Shown piece after piece: positions 62,872-64,000 of a stretch of DNA of 64,000 nucleotides. Source of the stretch: Haladaptatus sp. QDMS2 (GTDB taxonomy: Archaea; Halobacteriota; Halobacteria; Halobacteriales; Halococcaceae); contig NZ_CP119791.1 in NCBI RefSeq assembly GCF_029338295.1, positions 1,116,001-1,180,000 of the forward strand, in the 5' to 3' direction. The position numbers were made by a program, and so were the translations under genes. The notes under the pieces are model-generated. The model saw only the letters and a program-made list of their open reading frames with translations. It was not told the DNA's origin and ran no database searches. Position 1 is the first letter of the stretch; every line of letters starts with the position of its first letter.

Positions 62872-63242
62872 GTTCCCTTCCGCACCTCCTGCCAGAGCGC
62901 AGAGAGACGCTCGTCCGGCGTCTGTGGCGGTCGCACGATAGAGAGGATCAACTCGCGGTCGTCGTCCAGTCGGAACGTCACCTCCTCGAAGGCGAGGCGA
63001 TACCGCGTCGTGTGATGACCGTCCATCCGCATCTCGACGAGCGGCTCGACGAGCGAGGCTTCCTCCAGTTGGTTTATCTTCCGATAGGTCGTCGAACGGG
63101 GCACGCCCGCCTCCGCGGCGAGTTCTTGGACGGTCTTGGGTTCAGCGAGGTGTTGGAACAGCGATCGACTCACCGGGTCGTCGAGTGTGTCGAGAACGGC
63201 CTGTATCCCCGGGCCCGTCCGCCGCCAGGAGTCCCGAACCAT
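62868..63242 (-). CDS. Winged-helix regulator (HTH_20/ArsR-like)
   Basis: 124 residues. The DNA-binding wing is QELAAEAGVPRSTTYRKINQLEEASLVEPL, with LDDPVSRSLFQHLAEPKTV upstream, a standard winged helix that responds to an unknown signal. It probably controls itself and the small membrane protein with which it overlaps (4 bases). Confidence 0.88.
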   Translation of the reverse strand: MVRDSWRRTGPGIQAVLDTLDDPVSRSLFQHLAEPKTVQELAAEAGVPRSTTYRKINQLEEASLVEPLVEMRMDGHHTTRYRLAFEEVTFRLDDDRELILSIVRPPQTPDERLSALWQEVRKGT

Positions 63243-63322
63243 ATACCCGAGACGTGTCGCTCACGAATAATAACTACTCCGCCCATGCAAACGTTTAGGT
63301 TCCAGTCTCGTGATTCGTGGGT

Positions 63323-63529
63323 ATGCGCCGTTTCGTCGTCACCACGGTTCTTTGCGTCGCCTGGACGATGAGCGTCGGTCTCGCCGTCGGGCAATCGACC
63401 ACGAATGGCACCACCACTGCTGCTGAAGCGACGAATGTGACGACGGCGTCCCCCTTCAGCGGGTTTACGCTCGGAGCAGCCCTCCTCGCCGCGCTCGTCG
63501 CCGGTGGCTACGTCCTCTTTTTCCGGTAA
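63323..63529 (+). CDS. Small secreted protein with C-terminal membrane helix
   Basis: 68 residues from the ATG at 63323. A Sec-type signal (RRFVVTTVLCVAWTMSVGLAVG), a threonine-rich linker (QSTTNGTTTAAEATNVTTA), and a C-terminal hydrophobic helix ending FFR. It resembles haloarchaeal surface micro-proteins; the PFSGFTLGAA segment before the helix weakly recalls a PGF-type sorting signal but is not a clear match. Function unknown. The gene is monocistronic. Confidence 0.65.
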   Translation: MRRFVVTTVLCVAWTMSVGLAVGQSTTNGTTTAAEATNVTTASPFSGFTLGAALLAALVAGGYVLFFR

Positions 63530-63561
63530 GGCACTGGGCCGCCCTCAGCCATTAAGTGCTA

Positions 63562-63583
63562 TCCGCCGTAAGGTGAACCTGCG
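63562..63583 (+). promoter_or_regulatory. Upstream element shared with tRNA-Lys
   Basis: CCGCCGTAAGGTGAACCTGCG precedes the UPF0173 gene directly; an almost identical sequence, CCGCCGTAAGGTGAATTTGCG, precedes tRNA-Lys (28813-28833), two changes in 21 bases. Both follow an AT-rich ATTAA element. A shared initiator or factor site is possible. Confidence 0.45.
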
Positions 63584-64000
63584 ATGAAACTCACCTGGTA
63601 CGGTCACTCGACGTGGTACGTGGAAGTGGCGGAAACGAGTCTGCTCATCGACCCGTTTTTCGACAATCCGAAAACCGAGAAATCACCTGAAGACATCCCG
63701 GAACCGGAGTATCTGTTGCTCACACACGGGCACGCAGACCACATCGCGGACGCCGGGTCCTTTACGAACTCCACGGTCGTCGCGACGCCCGAACTCGCCG
63801 AGTTCGTTTCCGACGAGTTCGGCCACGAAGACACCATCGGGATGAACATCGGCGGAACCGTCGAGTGCGGTGACGCCTACGTAACGATGCACCGCGCAGA
63901 CCACACGAACGGCATCATGACCGACTACTCGAACTCCGGCGGGATGCCCGGTGGATTCATCATCAGTGACACGAAGCCAACGCAGGTGTCCGACTCGGAG
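63584..64000 (+). CDS. UPF0173 metal-dependent hydrolase, partial at the window edge
   Basis: The first 139 codons of a metallo-beta-lactamase-fold protein of the UPF0173 type. [14 protein letters not shown] starts the sandwich, and [14 protein letters not shown] gives the HxHxDH zinc motif. UlaG-like relatives include L-ascorbate-6-phosphate lactonase, but the archaeal substrate is unknown. The remainder lies outside the window. Confidence 0.9.
   Translation, partial: MKLTWYGHSTWYVEVAETSLLIDPFFDNPKTEKSPEDIPEPEYLLLTHGHADHIADAGSFTNSTVVATPELAEFVSDEFGHEDTIGMNIGGTVECGDAYVTMHRADHTNGIMTDYSNSGGMPGGFIISDTKPTQVSDSE

Overview
The window is chromosomal DNA from a halophilic archaeon (class Halobacteria). 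The evidence is a high G+C content, strongly acidic predicted proteins, a threonine-type 20S proteasome beta subunit, a NucS nuclease, HerA-like and KaiC-like ATPases, an MBF1-type factor, haloarchaea-restricted small zinc proteins, Tat signal peptides, an intron-bearing tRNA-Trp, and archaeal TATA boxes about 25-35 bases ahead of many start codons, implying leaderless transcripts. The genus cannot be fixed from sequence alone. There are no rRNA genes, no CRISPR array and no intact insertion sequence; most of the window looks like core or near-core genome.

Layout. 1-13 kb: 5' part of an ATP-dependent DNA ligase gene, divergent from an SLC13/RCK-C transporter; a GCS2-like ligase; a membrane protein; the proteasome beta subunit; DUF555 and XRE-CBS genes; then a minus-strand run (TraB-like, M50 protease, purM, alpha/beta hydrolase); a ribbon-helix-helix regulator; a thioesterase. 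13-29 kb: methyltransferase, flavin oxidoreductase, GNAT, an atypical M24 protein, a lipoprotein, a tandem EthD protein, HD and cupin genes, an epimerase, a Ca2+-type P-ATPase convergent with a TPP enzyme, HEWD and cutA genes, an unexplained hairpin-rich intergenic region (25.27-25.53 kb), an aminotransferase, PRC-barrel and RCK-DHH genes, and tRNA-Lys. 29-42 kb: a kinase-fold gene, an APC-USP transporter with a UspA gene, a low-GC patch with two near-identical palindromes around a possible relic element, nucS, a frameshifted KaiC-like gene, GNAT, guaB, DUF5794/DUF5795/DUF5518-type genes, and intron-containing tRNA-Trp.

42-64 kb: a Tat-exported ferritin-like protein, a rhomboid, a peroxiredoxin-like gene, an ABC-2 exporter divergent from a membrane-anchored repeat protein, an MscS-like protein, DNA polymerase IV with a PIP box, aldo-keto reductase, a HerA-like ATPase, tpiA, MBF1, an overlapping hisC / AK6-like kinase / CDP-alcohol phosphotransferase operon, a 42-base tandem repeat, a Cys-rich Tat-exported protein, a GMC oxidoreductase with a Tat-signal small subunit behind an iron-box-like operator, DoxX behind a direct repeat, a membrane/winged-helix pair, and the start of a UPF0173 hydrolase.

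The genes mostly serve housekeeping roles (purine synthesis, DNA repair, proteolysis, redox defence, ion and amino-acid transport). The least explained parts are non-coding: the 25.3 kb hairpin region, the 33.95-34.30 kb palindrome pair, the palindromes after tRNA-Lys and psmB, and the putative operators ahead of the GMC and DoxX genes. All function calls are by motif and family recognition without database searches.
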